Shown in pieces: positions 45,480 through 58,992 of a DNA stretch of 64,000 bases. Source of the DNA: Acanthaster planci (lineage: Eukaryota > Echinodermata > Asteroidea > Valvatida > Acanthasteridae). The stretch spans positions 389,004 to 453,003 of the forward strand of contig NW_019091396.1 in the NCBI RefSeq assembly GCF_001949145.1, written 5' to 3'. The position numbers were made by a program, and so were the translations under genes. Positions within the stretch are counted from its first letter, which is position 1; each line of letters begins with the position of its first letter. The notes under the pieces were generated by a model. It ran no database searches, had not been told where the DNA came from, and was given only the letters and a program-made list of their open reading frames with translations.

Positions 45480-48400
45480 TATTATTTTGATATACTTGAG
45501 TTGATTTACCAGTTTCATGAGTATACACATTCTTATCGTTCGCCTCCTTTTCAAAATTGTAGTCTTGTTTGTGTGGGCTTTAAGAGTCCTTTTTTTTCTC
45601 GACCTCAAGTTCGACAGAGTTTCGTAACGTCTACTGAATTTCCAGGCTTTTAAGCTATTGAGAAAATTTTTTTGTTTACCAAAGGAAACCCCAAATGTAA
45701 AACCCTTCTGTTCATTTTTTTCCACTTTTTTGGCCGACCTGCGAAAGGATTATTGAAAAGACATTTACTTTTTGAACGAAAGCACACTCCCCACACTTTT
45801 ATCTCTAAACACTATCGTTTCGATTGTGCGCAACACGCAAAGACCTGTTGCCAGATACATTCAAAATAAAGTCTTATGCTGTGTGATCATTTACATTACT
45901 TATTTCATCGACTTGTTTACAGTGTCTCGCCACAAGGCTTGCAGTTATTGTATGCTTAAAAGCATGAAATATTCAGTTTGCAAATTTATTTATAGTCTCC
46001 AGCATAAAGCACAGACAAAAGGCCTCTGGACAAAAGCTAAAGTGTAAACGAATTCATACAACCACGTTCCTGAGCTTTAACCTTCCTTCTAACTCGGTGT
46101 ACGTGGAACCAAAAATTGAAACCATCCTGTTTACGTTTGCTTGTCGTAGTGGTTGGTTCTTCGTTCTGTTAGTAATCAATTAATAGATGAACGATTAGGA
46201 ATGCTTTTTACGCACGACTGGTTCGCTTCTCCTAAAAGTCGCTGCTGGGTGCCCGGGTGTTTTCTTCTCTTGGCATTCACGGCAGGTGCCTCTATTATGT
46301 TTTATAAGATAAACTGTCAGGGACTTCGCTTTCAAACAGGTGTCAAACAAAAGTTCTACTGGCATACATCCAACGTAAACTTCCCCGTGTAATGCAGGAC
46401 CAGCGATAAACAGCGATGTGATTAGGCCTTGGAATTCACTCCTTACTGAACTCATCGTGGTCCTGCATATGATATCAGAAAATCCTCGGGACATAAGCTT
46501 CTTTAATTTTTTTTTTTTTGGCAGTTTGTTAGGTGCTCAATCTTGTTAGCTCGAAAACAGAGATCGGCACTGACGCGAAGACTAGGCAGAAGTCAAGCTG
46601 TTTTTCAGGTTCTACGAATGCCTTCACGCGTACGCGGGAAACAAGAATTTTCGTTGAGGGAAAAGTTCGCCTCCCCCCGTGGCTTTGAGAAGCAAGGCTT
46701 GTAATTTTCATGGGCACTGTGTTGCTTTGGTAGCTGTCATCTTGCACTACATAAACGGTGTTCGAGGAATGCGACTATTCAGATGTTAATGCAGAAGACG
46801 TAAATGTCGCCATCTAAAAAAAAAAGATTTAATGGATTTATTTGAAGAAGCGACATGGCACATGTTACCCATTAATCCTCCCCTCTTCAAAAACGAAAGA
46901 AAACGAAGTGACATCTTACTGATTAATGCAACTTTCCCAACAAAACTTGGTTGGGCGAGGGCCGAGTGACCTTCGTAATGGGTTAATGACCGCGGCTGAA
47001 GGACAGACAGTCGGTCGAGAAATTTGAAAGGTTGATCACAGAATTTTGAACATGGATCTCATTGGTTGTTTTCCAGTTATTTTCTGACATGCTGCGTCTT
47101 TCTTTATTTGTCTTTGTTTTGTTTTGTTTTGATTTTGCTTGCTCGTTTGTTTCTTATTTGTCTGTGGAATTAATCATCGAATTCCTTTAAATCTGAGACC
47201 GCTTATCATTTTGAATACAGTTTAATGCGACCTGAAGTGTGTTTAATATCTTAAAACCTGAACAACACGCATGTTTTGGCATTGCAAAGGATGATTACTT
47301 TTTGTTTTAAAATCGTAGTTATCCCAGTCGACAATTATAATATATACCAATCAACTTACAGGTCCTCGTTTTATTGTAGGCATGAGGCCTCATTCAGGTG
47401 ATCTTCATAAATCCTCTTATTGATCTTAAATGTGTGGATTCAGGTGGAGTTTAGGAGTATCAATAGCATATATGAATGGTTGGGATGCCCAAATCTTGTC
47501 TAATCTTGCTTCGAAGAGCAACCCAGGTAAACTGTTCCAACTGATCAATGTGTAGTAGGAAAATTGGGTTATAACGGGTTCTGGTCTCGACTATCTCTAA
47601 AGTAATGACCATTTGCGTCGTTAGTGTCGAGTTGGATGAAATTGGTCACCTCTTGGTCATATTTCTCTGTCAACGGATTTGAGACGTCTTGGCTACTGCC
47701 AAGTTAGAAATCATGAAAGTCTGCATGACCCGAATTCCAATTACATGTATAAGCACGTTGCTGCCCGTAAAGCTCTGAAATTATTGATGCTGTTTACATG
47801 ATTTAATGCATGAATATGGCGTTTAAACTTGAAGACTGCCTCGTCTACTCACTGGTTCGTCAGTGTACTACACAGGTGGGCCACTCGATCTCAACATTGC
47901 CCCGAGGTGTCCCAAAAGACGGGTTATTTTATCTTCCCAGACAAGGAGCAAAGTACCCCCACACACTACTGAACTTCGACTGAACTCGACTCTTACCGGT
48001 TCAAGGCTTTCCATTTCCAAGTTTGTCAAAGGAGAGACTAAAAAATGTAAAGAAGGCTTTGAGCCACCTGTTGTGCACTTGTGTTTGTTTGTGTTTGTGT
48101 TTTATGATCTCACAGCAGACGGATTCTGGCGGGATTTAACCGACGCGTGACTGGGCAGAGAGCACGGCGCATAATAAGTCGGCCTCCCCGACCCAGTTCT
48201 ACACCAGACTGTTGAGTGTACTTGGAATTTCTGAAACCTTGGAATTTTAGTTATTACCTAACATTGCAAAGTGGAAAAAAATCGAGTATTCGTCCCACCG
48301 AAAATGAAAGTTAATCAGCTTTAAATTTAGACCAGCATCTTAGGGTTGGACCACATGCGCAGTATTGCTGTCACATGTACGGTAACCATGGAGCTATACA

Positions 48401-51400
48401 ACTACTCGTGTAGGCCTGTACAAAGTCTTCACGTTGGCAACTTGGCGCCTTCTTCCGCATGGAGTTAAATCCTGTTTGTTGAGCATTGTTTTTTGACTGC
48501 TAAGAATATAAGTTTCAACCAGTCAGAGGTTTAAATATTTCTCGCTTTAAAATATTTCCGAGCCGTTCAAAAACCTGCTTATTTATTTGACGTCAGGACT
48601 TTTAAAATTTTTTTAGGTATACGCGAGCATGTAGCAGGTGTACCAAGAGTCTGAAAAGATAGTAAGCCCAACTAAATGTAGTTTGATAATTAACTTCACT
48701 TGACACAAAAGGAAATAGAGGCAAGCAAAATATGAAAAATCCAGCATTTTTGTGCGAACAATCGATGTAACATCGAAGTTTTTTTCCAAGGATGACATGA
48801 CAGTTTTTCTCATGAAGAATGTGAATTCTCATCAGCATAACACCAAAAAGCAACAAAACACACTTTACAGTAACAATTAACGATAGGATTATGAGACGCA
48901 AAAGTACTTTTCAAGTGTTTCAACTTTTTATTTCATCTTATTTGGTCAGCGAGCCATTAAAATGCCCTATAATAAACACAGGCTCTTAAAATCAAGTTGT
49001 GCCGCTTTTCAGTAAAAAGGGTCCCCCCATTCAAGCATGCCTCAATATGCGTAACGCTGTCAGCATCGTAAAGGTGAAATACGAGTTTTGTTTTCCATCA
49101 GGTCTAGTGATCAGACTAAAATGTGTCACAAACTCTGTTTTCATTTCTTGTGTTTACTGACATATTATCTCTGGATCGCCACAAGCAAATAAGATGAAAT
49201 AAAAGCATTGTCAAGCTAACAGTGGCAAGTACAAATACCGCCAGTTGGCATTTTGTGTTCAAATATTAAAGACACCATTTACTTGCACTGTTTTGTGGAC
49301 ACCCTGCACCAGTGAAGTGGTAGCTCGTCGATCCACCACACCCCTCATCACAGTGAAAAATAGAGGCAGAGTTGACTGACCAGAAACGGCCCACACAGGA
49401 AATACAACCGCGCCGATGTGACACACTGCTCTACGGAAACAAAATCTGTCAAATTTCCCCTGACATTTCCACCATACTTGCCTTTTATTGATTTCAGATT
49501 TCGTTCTTGATCAAGGACATGGAAAAGTAGACGAAAACAGAAGTAGGGCACATTGTCAGAACGAATCTCAGAAGGGTCACTGACACCGCGGGAATTATGG
49601 CTCCATGAAGAGTTGTTTGAAATGTTGCAACTTAGGCAAAAATAACACCACGATGGATTAATTGGGAATCCGTTGACGTGGTCCGGTAACAGCGGTAATA
49701 AAAGCCGTCCCAAGGTTAACGGTATGCTGCCGATGCTGGCGACACTTGCTTGCAATTTAATTTGCACCACTGTGAAAGTCTTTTCTAACGATAATTGGAA
49801 TCGTTTGATTGGCAGAAACGGCCCTGTGTGATACTCATCACGTTGAATTCGTTTTCAGAACTTTTGCCGATCTTGGCGTCAAAATCCAATTTTGTTATTT
49901 TGTTGACGTGGTTTTAGACTTCAGGCCACTTTCTCCATGCGAAACTTGCTGAATTTACAGCGAAGGTTTGTTGTTGCGTTATTTAATAAACTGAAGAATT
50001 CGCTAAAAGTGGTTTTACATCTAATCTCTATACATCTATTTCATTTTAATGATTAGACCAATGGAGTTTACATAAATTAGCCTCCAGATGCGCGTATTGT
50101 GCCTCCTTTTTCGGTATTTCAATTTATAATTCTTATTTCAAAGCGCCAAAAACAAGCAAGCACAAAACGGACACTTTTTAAAGGAAAGTATCCAACAGTA
50201 CCACTGCCACCTTTGGATATTTGCGAACTACAGTCAGATGCTCTCGGGCTTCCAAGACTTTAAGATAAAACTTCACATTTATCAAAACCGGGCCCAGTGT
50301 ATGGACAAAAAGAGTACATGTCACTGGTTAATATTCGTAGCATTTGCGGGCTTAAATTCCTTTGAGATGGAGCTTGCGAGTACTCATAATAAGCAGTATT
50401 TGTTGCATTGATGCATATACAGACATCGGCATATAATCTTCCACAGACTTTCTTAAAATATTTATGGGTATTCCATAAAGTGCTTTCAACTGGTTCGCCT
50501 GCGTGGAATTTGGACACGGAGTGTGTGCCTCCAGGGGATATGATGTGATTAGGGGGTCGAGTTACCCCTGACATCACCAAGACATTATACTCGTAAATAA
50601 AAAGGGGGCCGCTGAACCAGCTAACGAGACGTAATAGTGACCTTTACCGAGGTCAAGTGACTTTTAAAGAGCAATGTGTCCGACGCGATACTAGGCTGTT
50701 GTAATGATAGGTTTTACGACGCAGGAACATTATCTTCCATTCACTAATCGCCAATGTCCCTGACTTGAAAAGATTGCTGGGTTATGGTACAACCTTCAAT
50801 TAAATGCACAGACGGCACGGATGTTGACCTACATGCACATGGGCATTTGTGCACGTGCAGACACCCACCCTCATGCACATGCATGAAAGTTATCGAGGCA
50901 CGACTTTTATTTTGAAATTCATTCGTTGATTACTCTAAAATGCTTTAGAAGAGGATCATCTACTATCTGTATGGTCATCAAAGTTCTGTTTGAGTACAGT
51001 GTGGGTACAGCCGTTCCTCAAAAAGGAGTTACGATAGTCATATAAGAAACACCCCGTTAGGCCTACGCTCTGAGGAACACTTCTGTCTTAGGTTCACTGA
51101 AGTTTTCTAAATTTGGCAGAGTTGAAATGTCTTTTCCATGAAACGTCTGTCGGTGAATTTGTTCTAAATAGGAAGCGCATTTATTTCAGTACATCTTGTT
51201 CAAAGCGTGTCTCGAAGGCAGTCGCTTCGTTAATCTCTGACATTATATAATATATGTCCATAGTTAGCCTTTGAGAAATTCAAAAGACATTCTTCACTGT
51301 TTCTCGACCCCCCTGTACACCCCGACATTGGCACTCGGGAAAACATCAGAAATCAAACTGAAATAAATAATGAAGTTGTACAAAATGTCAAAATGATTCC

Positions 51401-53078
51401 GAATGAAAAGCAGAATGTGTTGACGCTCTGTGAGATCAGGAGACAACCATCAATCAATCAGTGGTCTGTTTATCCCAGAATGTTTGACTTTTATCTTTCT
51501 GGAGAACAAACAAGTTAACAACACCAGTGGATGAATTCTGCAAGAATGACTTTACTTGAAACTTAGTGTTTAGGGATTATTTTCAGTGTGTGTTGATGGG
51601 ATAGGGCTACGGCATTACAATATTCCGGTTGCTTTGGATATCTCATTGCTTTATCAAAGAGGAAATGTTCATGTATATGAAGTTTGAAGGTTACCACGTG
51701 AGTGGAACTGGAGAGGAATGTGCACTATAACATGTGCTTTATGGTAGGGCACGTACTGTACTGTACACTCAGACTGATTGATTAATACCCTGATAAATGA
51801 TTCCATCTGACCTGTGTTACTTCGAACAGATAATGGGTAAAAAAAAAGACAAATTGAAATATCGACAAATTCATCGGACAGATTGTTCAGGATTTCAGAT
51901 ATAGCCATCAACTGCACGATTTGATCGGTGTTCAGCGACTTAACACAATTTACAATGCAAAGGGAAATATCGATGTAGTTTTCCGTATTTCACTAGGCTG
52001 TGAAAAGATAGAGATGATGTACCAGACATCACATCCCGGACAAACTCAAACTCTTCAATACCAACGTTCTTGAAAGCTGGCACTCCATCGTACAACTCTT
52101 AGGTTTACGTTCTGATTTAGCGCCTTTCCGTTTATACCAACATTCTAACGCCTTTGCTCACTTCATTTATCAACCAGCAACACAAACATTATTTTGCCAC
52201 CGGCCGTGTTAAGTGTCAGGCGATAAATCAAACTTGTTACACGGACGGGATCCATCAATGCAAGCTGCATGCACCGTCCTCGTTATAGCCGGGTCATGTG
52301 CCCCAGTAAACACCCCTTCCCTCTGTACCTTTTCTTTCGGATTTCCGTTTGCTTACTCTTTCAAAGACATTTGAAAAGAGACCGATAATTGCCCAATAAA
52401 AAGCACCCGTTGCTGGCAAGGTTCCCTTCAGTCCATTCTCGTTTGATGCGAATCCACCCTCAATTCACTCTTAGATTCTATCTTTTTTAGTTCAGTCAGG
52501 TTCATGCATGCACCAGTATTGGTGAACTCAATTTTCGTGGTGTCTCAGACCTACAGTGTTTCTGTAGAACAATGTTCACGCACAGGTATATCACTGCTTG
52601 TCTTGCTAATTTGAACTAACATACTGGCACACCGGAAAATCCCATGAATTTTGGCCAAGAGTAAAGCTGCAAATCAGATTTTGATGTTTGAGCTGCCTGT
52701 GTGGTTTTTTTTATTTTAGGGGTATGTTTTGTTTCTTTGTTTTTTGCTCTTTGGTATTTTCCGTCAGAATGATTCCCATCCTTGTCAAGACCGAACTTGA
52801 AATAAACAATTTGTAATTGAAAAGACTGTTGAGCAGTCATGAAGCCAAGGAGGTCTTGGACGGGCTTTGGCGAGGGGCCTGAGCCGCCTCTCCCGTGAAG
52901 GAATTTAAGGAAGATAAAACAATTAAGACATACATTTGACAACTTACCCTTTAAATTAAAAGAAATTTTCATTCCCCCACTACCCACACACCACCCAAAG
53001 TAAGAGATGTCCCAGGAGCTCCACACTGATAGGAGAGACTAATACGGTAGTTTTTATAACTGAGGAAAACCCAAAGTC
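45480..53078. other. Intergenic or 5' intronic sequence before the mucin
   Basis: No coding exon or strong repeat family seen, apart from short poly-T and GTTTT runs (46508-46520, 47115-47135). If the 42.5-kb promoter drives the mucin, this is its first intron. Confidence 0.4.
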
Positions 53079-56000
53079 ATGGACAGCACTGTAAATAACC
53101 TCTACTATTCATCATCTTCCACTACAGATTCTTCAAGAATGCCATCGCCAAATTCACAACAGGGAGCTCAGCCTCAATTACATGGATTCTTGACAATGGC
53201 TCAACCAGAGAACGGTCCACTGGGAACCTCAAGCGCTGCTCCGAATTCCCAAATCCATAGGAAACGGTCGTCGGGTGAACAACTCCCATTCAAGCGCACT
53301 ACTTCCAAACCGAGGCGGCATTTATTGCCAAGCGGCGCTACTCAGGCTGGGATTGTCTACGTTCTGATTTTCTTATGCGCATTACTTGAAGTAGTAACAT
53401 GCAAGCCTCTTACAGAATATGCACGCCGGGCCATAACGGATAAGTCGTCGTCCCACCTCTTCGAAGACGGTTCAGCCATGGAACTTTCCTTCCTCCATGT
53501 TTCAGGTCATGAGTCCCCAGACGACATGAAAACGACGTCAAGTGCCACCCCTCGTTCACTAAGTGTGATTTCCGAAAGCCCAGTTACCGTAAATGACGCA
53601 AGACCAAGGAATCAGAGTCAAACCCAGGACAGTGGTTCGGGGCTTCAAACATCAAGAGTCTATTCTACAAAGAATGTGCCTAACATATTTCCCCTTGGCG
53701 GGAAAATACCAGTGACAGCAAAAGACATCCCCCTGTATTCAGGAGACGATCTCATGTATAGCACATTTCAGGAGACCTTTCCATATTCTAACACTGGAAA
53801 TTCTAGAAGGACCACGCCCATTCCAAACAAACACGAAGGAAAGTTGGCTAGTGAAATGCTCTCTACGTCACCCGCATCGCCAGTTGACAAAGTTACCATG
53901 GCGACGGGCATGAACCGCACTGTGCATGAATCCGCTCACAATGCTAACATTCAAATTTCCACGGAAGCCTCCGTAACTCAACTCAAACATGAAGCAGAGG
54001 TGACTGATGAAGCAAAAACTACAATGCCCACCTCCCATGAAAGGAAGCCTAAAATAGAGATAAATTCCAACCACAAGCGTCATGAATCAACGGAACATTC
54101 TGACCCATCAAGCACACCCAAGAACAAACCCACCACAGACAAACATCGAACGAAGACGACAGATGATGAATTGATAACCACGCCAGACGCCCCGCCTGAT
54201 AAATCTGTCACATCTCCAAGTAGCAACACTGAAGAGATTGTTTCTAGGGAAACCGCAAGTGTTCAATTCATCTCAACCTCTGTGCCTGACAGCGTAACAA
54301 CAAACACAGCTTTCGAAGAATCTGTAATGCCGTCTGCCTCCAACTCCGAGGCAGTCGGCCTTGCCACTTCACACGAATCATTCAACCACAGGTCAACTAC
54401 AGTTCATCGGAAAGGGGTGTCAACCTCAACGAACTCCCCCAGTCCTACTTTCGACGAGATTAGTACCTATTCAGAGTTTAGCGATCGCTCAACTTTATCA
54501 CAGGGTCAAAGAAATTCGTCTGTAAGAAATGGCACAATGGAAGTTACCAACAAAACCTTGACGACTCTCCAGTATTCCCCGCTTGCACGTCAGACCGACA
54601 GTGACGTCACCAAGCTTCCAGTGCAGACTCGAATACGTCACGGCATTACGGAGTCAAATAGCGGATTCACTGAAGAAAGACATCCATGGATTAAATTACA
54701 GGGAAGAACTTCGATTGTGACCGATCCTCAAACATCACCTGAATCTTCGTTACAATCAACAAAGTTTGCAAATCTGGCAACAGTGAGTTCAACTAAGAAG
54801 TCAACGGATGCATTGATACCAACATCCTTCCTTTTCCAAAACCCAAACAAAGATAACAGTGCCCTGACGGATTCTCCCAAAAATGAACACTTATCACCTC
54901 CAATACTTCAGGATAAACATGAGAGAATAACATTATCGGCTAAAAGTGGAGTTGTAGAAACAAACATTCCTTCCGTTACAGCATCCACTAGAAATAAGTT
55001 TGCCACTACTCCAATGGAATCAGAGAGCGCTTCTACTTTAAAATTCTCCACAAATACGTATGAAATGACAGACAACGTGGGCCAATCATTAACTGACAAA
55101 TACACAGTTTCTGAAATGTCAACAGAGGGTTCCCCAAGCTCTACGAGTCAATTCGCAACGAGCTTTTATAGCCAGACGACATTAGGACACAGAATTTCAT
55201 CGCAACCAATGCCAGAAGCTTCTGCAACATCGCCAACTACAGAAATGGAAAAGATCGTGGCCACATCTAAATCTCCTCCGAACCAAAAGGCGTCAACAGC
55301 TAAATCCACTGTCACCCAATTACCCCCAACGAATTTTCCTACCCAAATGGTGGCTGGGGTTTCGCCAACGGCGACCGAGGGAGCAACAGTGTTTACAAGT
55401 TCAACTTCTAATCCATTTGGGCTGACATCTCCAACATCTCACGGCTTGTCTGAACCGTCGAGAATTCTTTCGTTGCCTTCATCAGTTTCAAGCGACCTCG
55501 TTATATCCCTAACAACTACCTCGGCTACTGTACCCATGAAACCAGGCAAATCTACAGCAACATCAACCACAATCAAACCGTCAACTGAGCAAATACCCAG
55601 GATTCTCTGGCCCCTTACCATGTCACCGGAGTTAGATTCTAACACTGAAGAAATTAGCCCGACAACAACAACTCCTGCCAAGCTTGATTTTACTTCCCGT
55701 CATTTGGAAACTAACACTTCTCCATTGTTAAAAACAACAACTCCTCCAACGTCGAAATCGACAGCTTTTCATATGTTAAAATCGACAGCTGAGCCCACGT
55801 TGGAATCAGCAACCGAACTTATATTGGAAACAGTGGCTTCCCCCTTTCAGCATTCGACAACTCAACCCTTGCGTGAATTGAATACTGAGCCCATGGAGTT
55901 ACCAGTAACATCCAGGTGGAATCTACCAGAATCTACATCAAAGCAAATGCCTGAATCTACGACTGAATTCACATTGGAATCAGTAACTAACCCCGTGCTT

Positions 56001-58992
56001 GAATCGAAAACTTCCCCTGTGTTGTCGGGTTCTCTCTGCAAATCTGCCACCCCAAGGTCGGAACCAGAAACCTCTACTGTCTTGTCATTAGCAACTTCTG
56101 CCACAATGGAATCAGTGACTACACCAATATTGAAATTAGCTGCCTCTACCGTGCTTAAAAGAACAACTTCCCCAACACAACAATCTACAAAACATTCCAT
56201 ACATTCATCAGAATATACAGCTCCCGCCATGCAATCCCCAACCTCTAAAATCAGTGCATCAAAAACCTTCCCGATGCTTGGGTCGACAACATCTTCTGTT
56301 TTGCAGTCGACAAATTCTCATATGCTTGGGTTTAACAGTTCTTCAGTGCCGTCAACAACAAATCCAATATTGGATTCGGCAATTTCGACCATACTGGAAT
56401 CACCAACCTCTACCATAACAGAGTCGGCATCTTCCCAGAGTAGTGAGGTGGTAACTTCACATGGAGCGAAATCAGTAACCTCACCTGGAGCGAAATCAGT
56501 AACCTCACCTGGAGCGAAATCAGTAACTTCACATAGAGCGAAATCAGTAACTTCACTTGTAGTAGGACCAGTTACTTCTCCCACTCCGGAATCAGCAACT
56601 TCACCTATATTGGCATTAATAACTTCCCCTATGTTGTATCCTAAAACTACTCCCTATATAGCACCGACAGCATCTTCAAGTGTGAAATCGAATTCGTCAT
56701 CTACTTCAGAATCATCTCCAAAAGCAACTTCCATGCAAGGATTGAAAACGTCATCCAGGTTGGACTCATCTTTAAAAGCCACTCCCATTGAGAAATATAC
56801 AACTTCAACTATATCGCCCAAAGTTGCTATCAGTGTGGGATCAACAGTGTCACCTATAAATTATTTCGAATTATCTTCCAAAGCTGATCCCAGTCAGAAA
56901 TTGACAACGTCAGCGCTCTTGGAACCAGTCACACCTAAGCTGGAATCGACAACGCTCCCTATTTTCAGATCACCTCCAAAAGTCACTTCCACTCTGGAAT
57001 TGACATTGTCACCTATTTTGGAGTCATCCTCCAAAGCTACTGCCATTCCTGAATTGACAACATCAGCGCTCTTGGAGCCGTCCTCCAAAGCTACTTTCAG
57101 ACTGAAATCGACAAAGTCACCTATTTTGGAGCCATCCTCCAAAGCTACTGCAGGTCTGGAATGGACGACGTCACCCATGTTGGGGTCAACCCCCGAAGCT
57201 ACTGCCACACTGGAATCGACAATATCACCAGTTTTGGAGCCGTCCTCCAAAGCTACTGCAGGTCTGGAATGGACAACGTCACCCATGTTGGGGTCAACCC
57301 CCGAAGCTACTGCCACACTGGAATCGACAATATCACCAGTTTTGGAGCCGTCCTCCAAAGCCACTCCCACTCTGAAACCAACAACGTTATCTACTGTGGA
57401 AACGTCATCCAGAGCTACATCAAGTCTTGAATCGACAACATCACCTATTTTGGAGTCCTCCTCAAAATTCTCTCTCTCTCTGGAATCAACAATGTCCCCT
57501 ATTGTGGAAACATCATCCAAAGCTACATCAAGTGGGGATTCGACATTTTTTGGGTCATCTCCCCAAGCTACTGCCAGACTGGAATCGACAACATCACCTG
57601 TTTTGGAGCCGTCCTCCAAAGCCACTCCCACTCTGGAATCGTCAACGTCACCGATGTTACAACCTGAGACTTCTCCAATGCTTTCTTCTCAAGCTATCCC
57701 CATTTCGAAATCAACAGCCTCAACCACGGTGGAATCAACAGGGCCAGCTATGCAGGAATCAACCGATTTTTCCTCCTCATTGAGTTCTCTCATTTGGGCA
57801 ACAACTTTTCACATGATGAAATCATCAAGTACATCTGGTCGGGAATCTACAACTTCTCCCTCACTAGACTCATCCACTGCTTCCATGTTGGAAGCATCAA
57901 GTACTCCAATTTTTCAATCAGCCTCTTCTCTGGTAGTTTCTGGAACTTCAGCCATGGCACCGCCGACAACTGTTTCTGTGTTGGAAACAACTACTCTCTC
58001 TACTGAACTAAGTACTTCTTCAGCGAAATCGACAGTGTCTTCATCAGCATCGCCTCCTGAATCGACTTCTCCTGTGATGGGATCTGTAACCTCCTTGCAT
58101 AAATCTTCTCTTATGCCTGAACTGAGTAGACCTGTCGGTGGTTTGTTGAAATCCACACCAACCTTGCTTGTATCAACAACTGCTCCTACGTCCAAACCGA
58201 CGCCGTCCTCTCAGTTGGAACCCACAACTTTCTTGCGTGCAGCAGCATCTTCTCCTATCATGCCCAAAATGTCAACTTCTCCTTTGTTGAAATCAACAAC
58301 TTCATTTCCACAAATGGATACTTCTCCTTCTTTGAAATCCACAAGAATCTCGCATACACCAACTTCTATGCCTGACGCAACTTCTTCCATGCTCCCACTG
58401 ACCACTTCTTCTCTGTTGAAATCAATGGCATCATTGCCCAAATCACCAACTTCTCCCGTGGTCGAAATGACTGCTCCCCAAATGTTTGAATCCACAACTG
58501 TCACAGCTACCCTGCCCGAATCTTCAACCTCTCTCATTCCTGGACTCGGAGCTTCTTTGTTGGAATCCACAACTCCCTTGCCTGAGTCAACATATTCTTA
58601 TGTGTCCAAACGAACTCCGTCGTCAACAAAATCCACCGTTCCCTCGACCGAATCATCAACTTCTTCCGTGCCTGAACTTGTTACTTCTCGTTTGTCAAAA
58701 TCCACAACTCCCTTGCCCGAATCTTCAGCTGCTCCTAAACTGGAATCTCGTACTCGTTTATCAGAATCAACAATCCCCTTGCTTGAATCGACAACTGTGT
58801 CCGTTTCTCAAATGAGTGGATCTCCTGTATCGATATCGTCTGCTTTCCCTTCGGTAGCATCTACATCTTCGCCCCTGGAAACATCTGCAACTGTACCATT
58901 GATTAGCAGAAGAAGCTCGACTTCCGAAATGCCTCATGCAGAGGCAACTGCAGCTGCGCTGATCACTGAGGACATCAGGACTGACAATAGAG
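53079..58992 (+). CDS. Giant mucin exon (5.9 kb)
   Basis: A single exon of 1971 codons opens with MDSTVNNLYYSSSSTTDSSR. The donor is ATAGAG|GTAAAA, phase 1; reading through gives an unrelated hydrophobic C-terminus of 88 residues. Ser+Thr are by far the commonest residues and cysteine is almost absent, as expected for a heavily O-glycosylated rod. Confidence 0.88.

Noticed and set aside
56894-57631. 245-codon open frame on the minus strand inside the mucin exon
   Set aside because: It is the antisense of the Ser/Thr repeat array; the bias against stops comes from the repeated codons, and its product (GDVVDSxLxVALEDGSK) simply mirrors the repeat.
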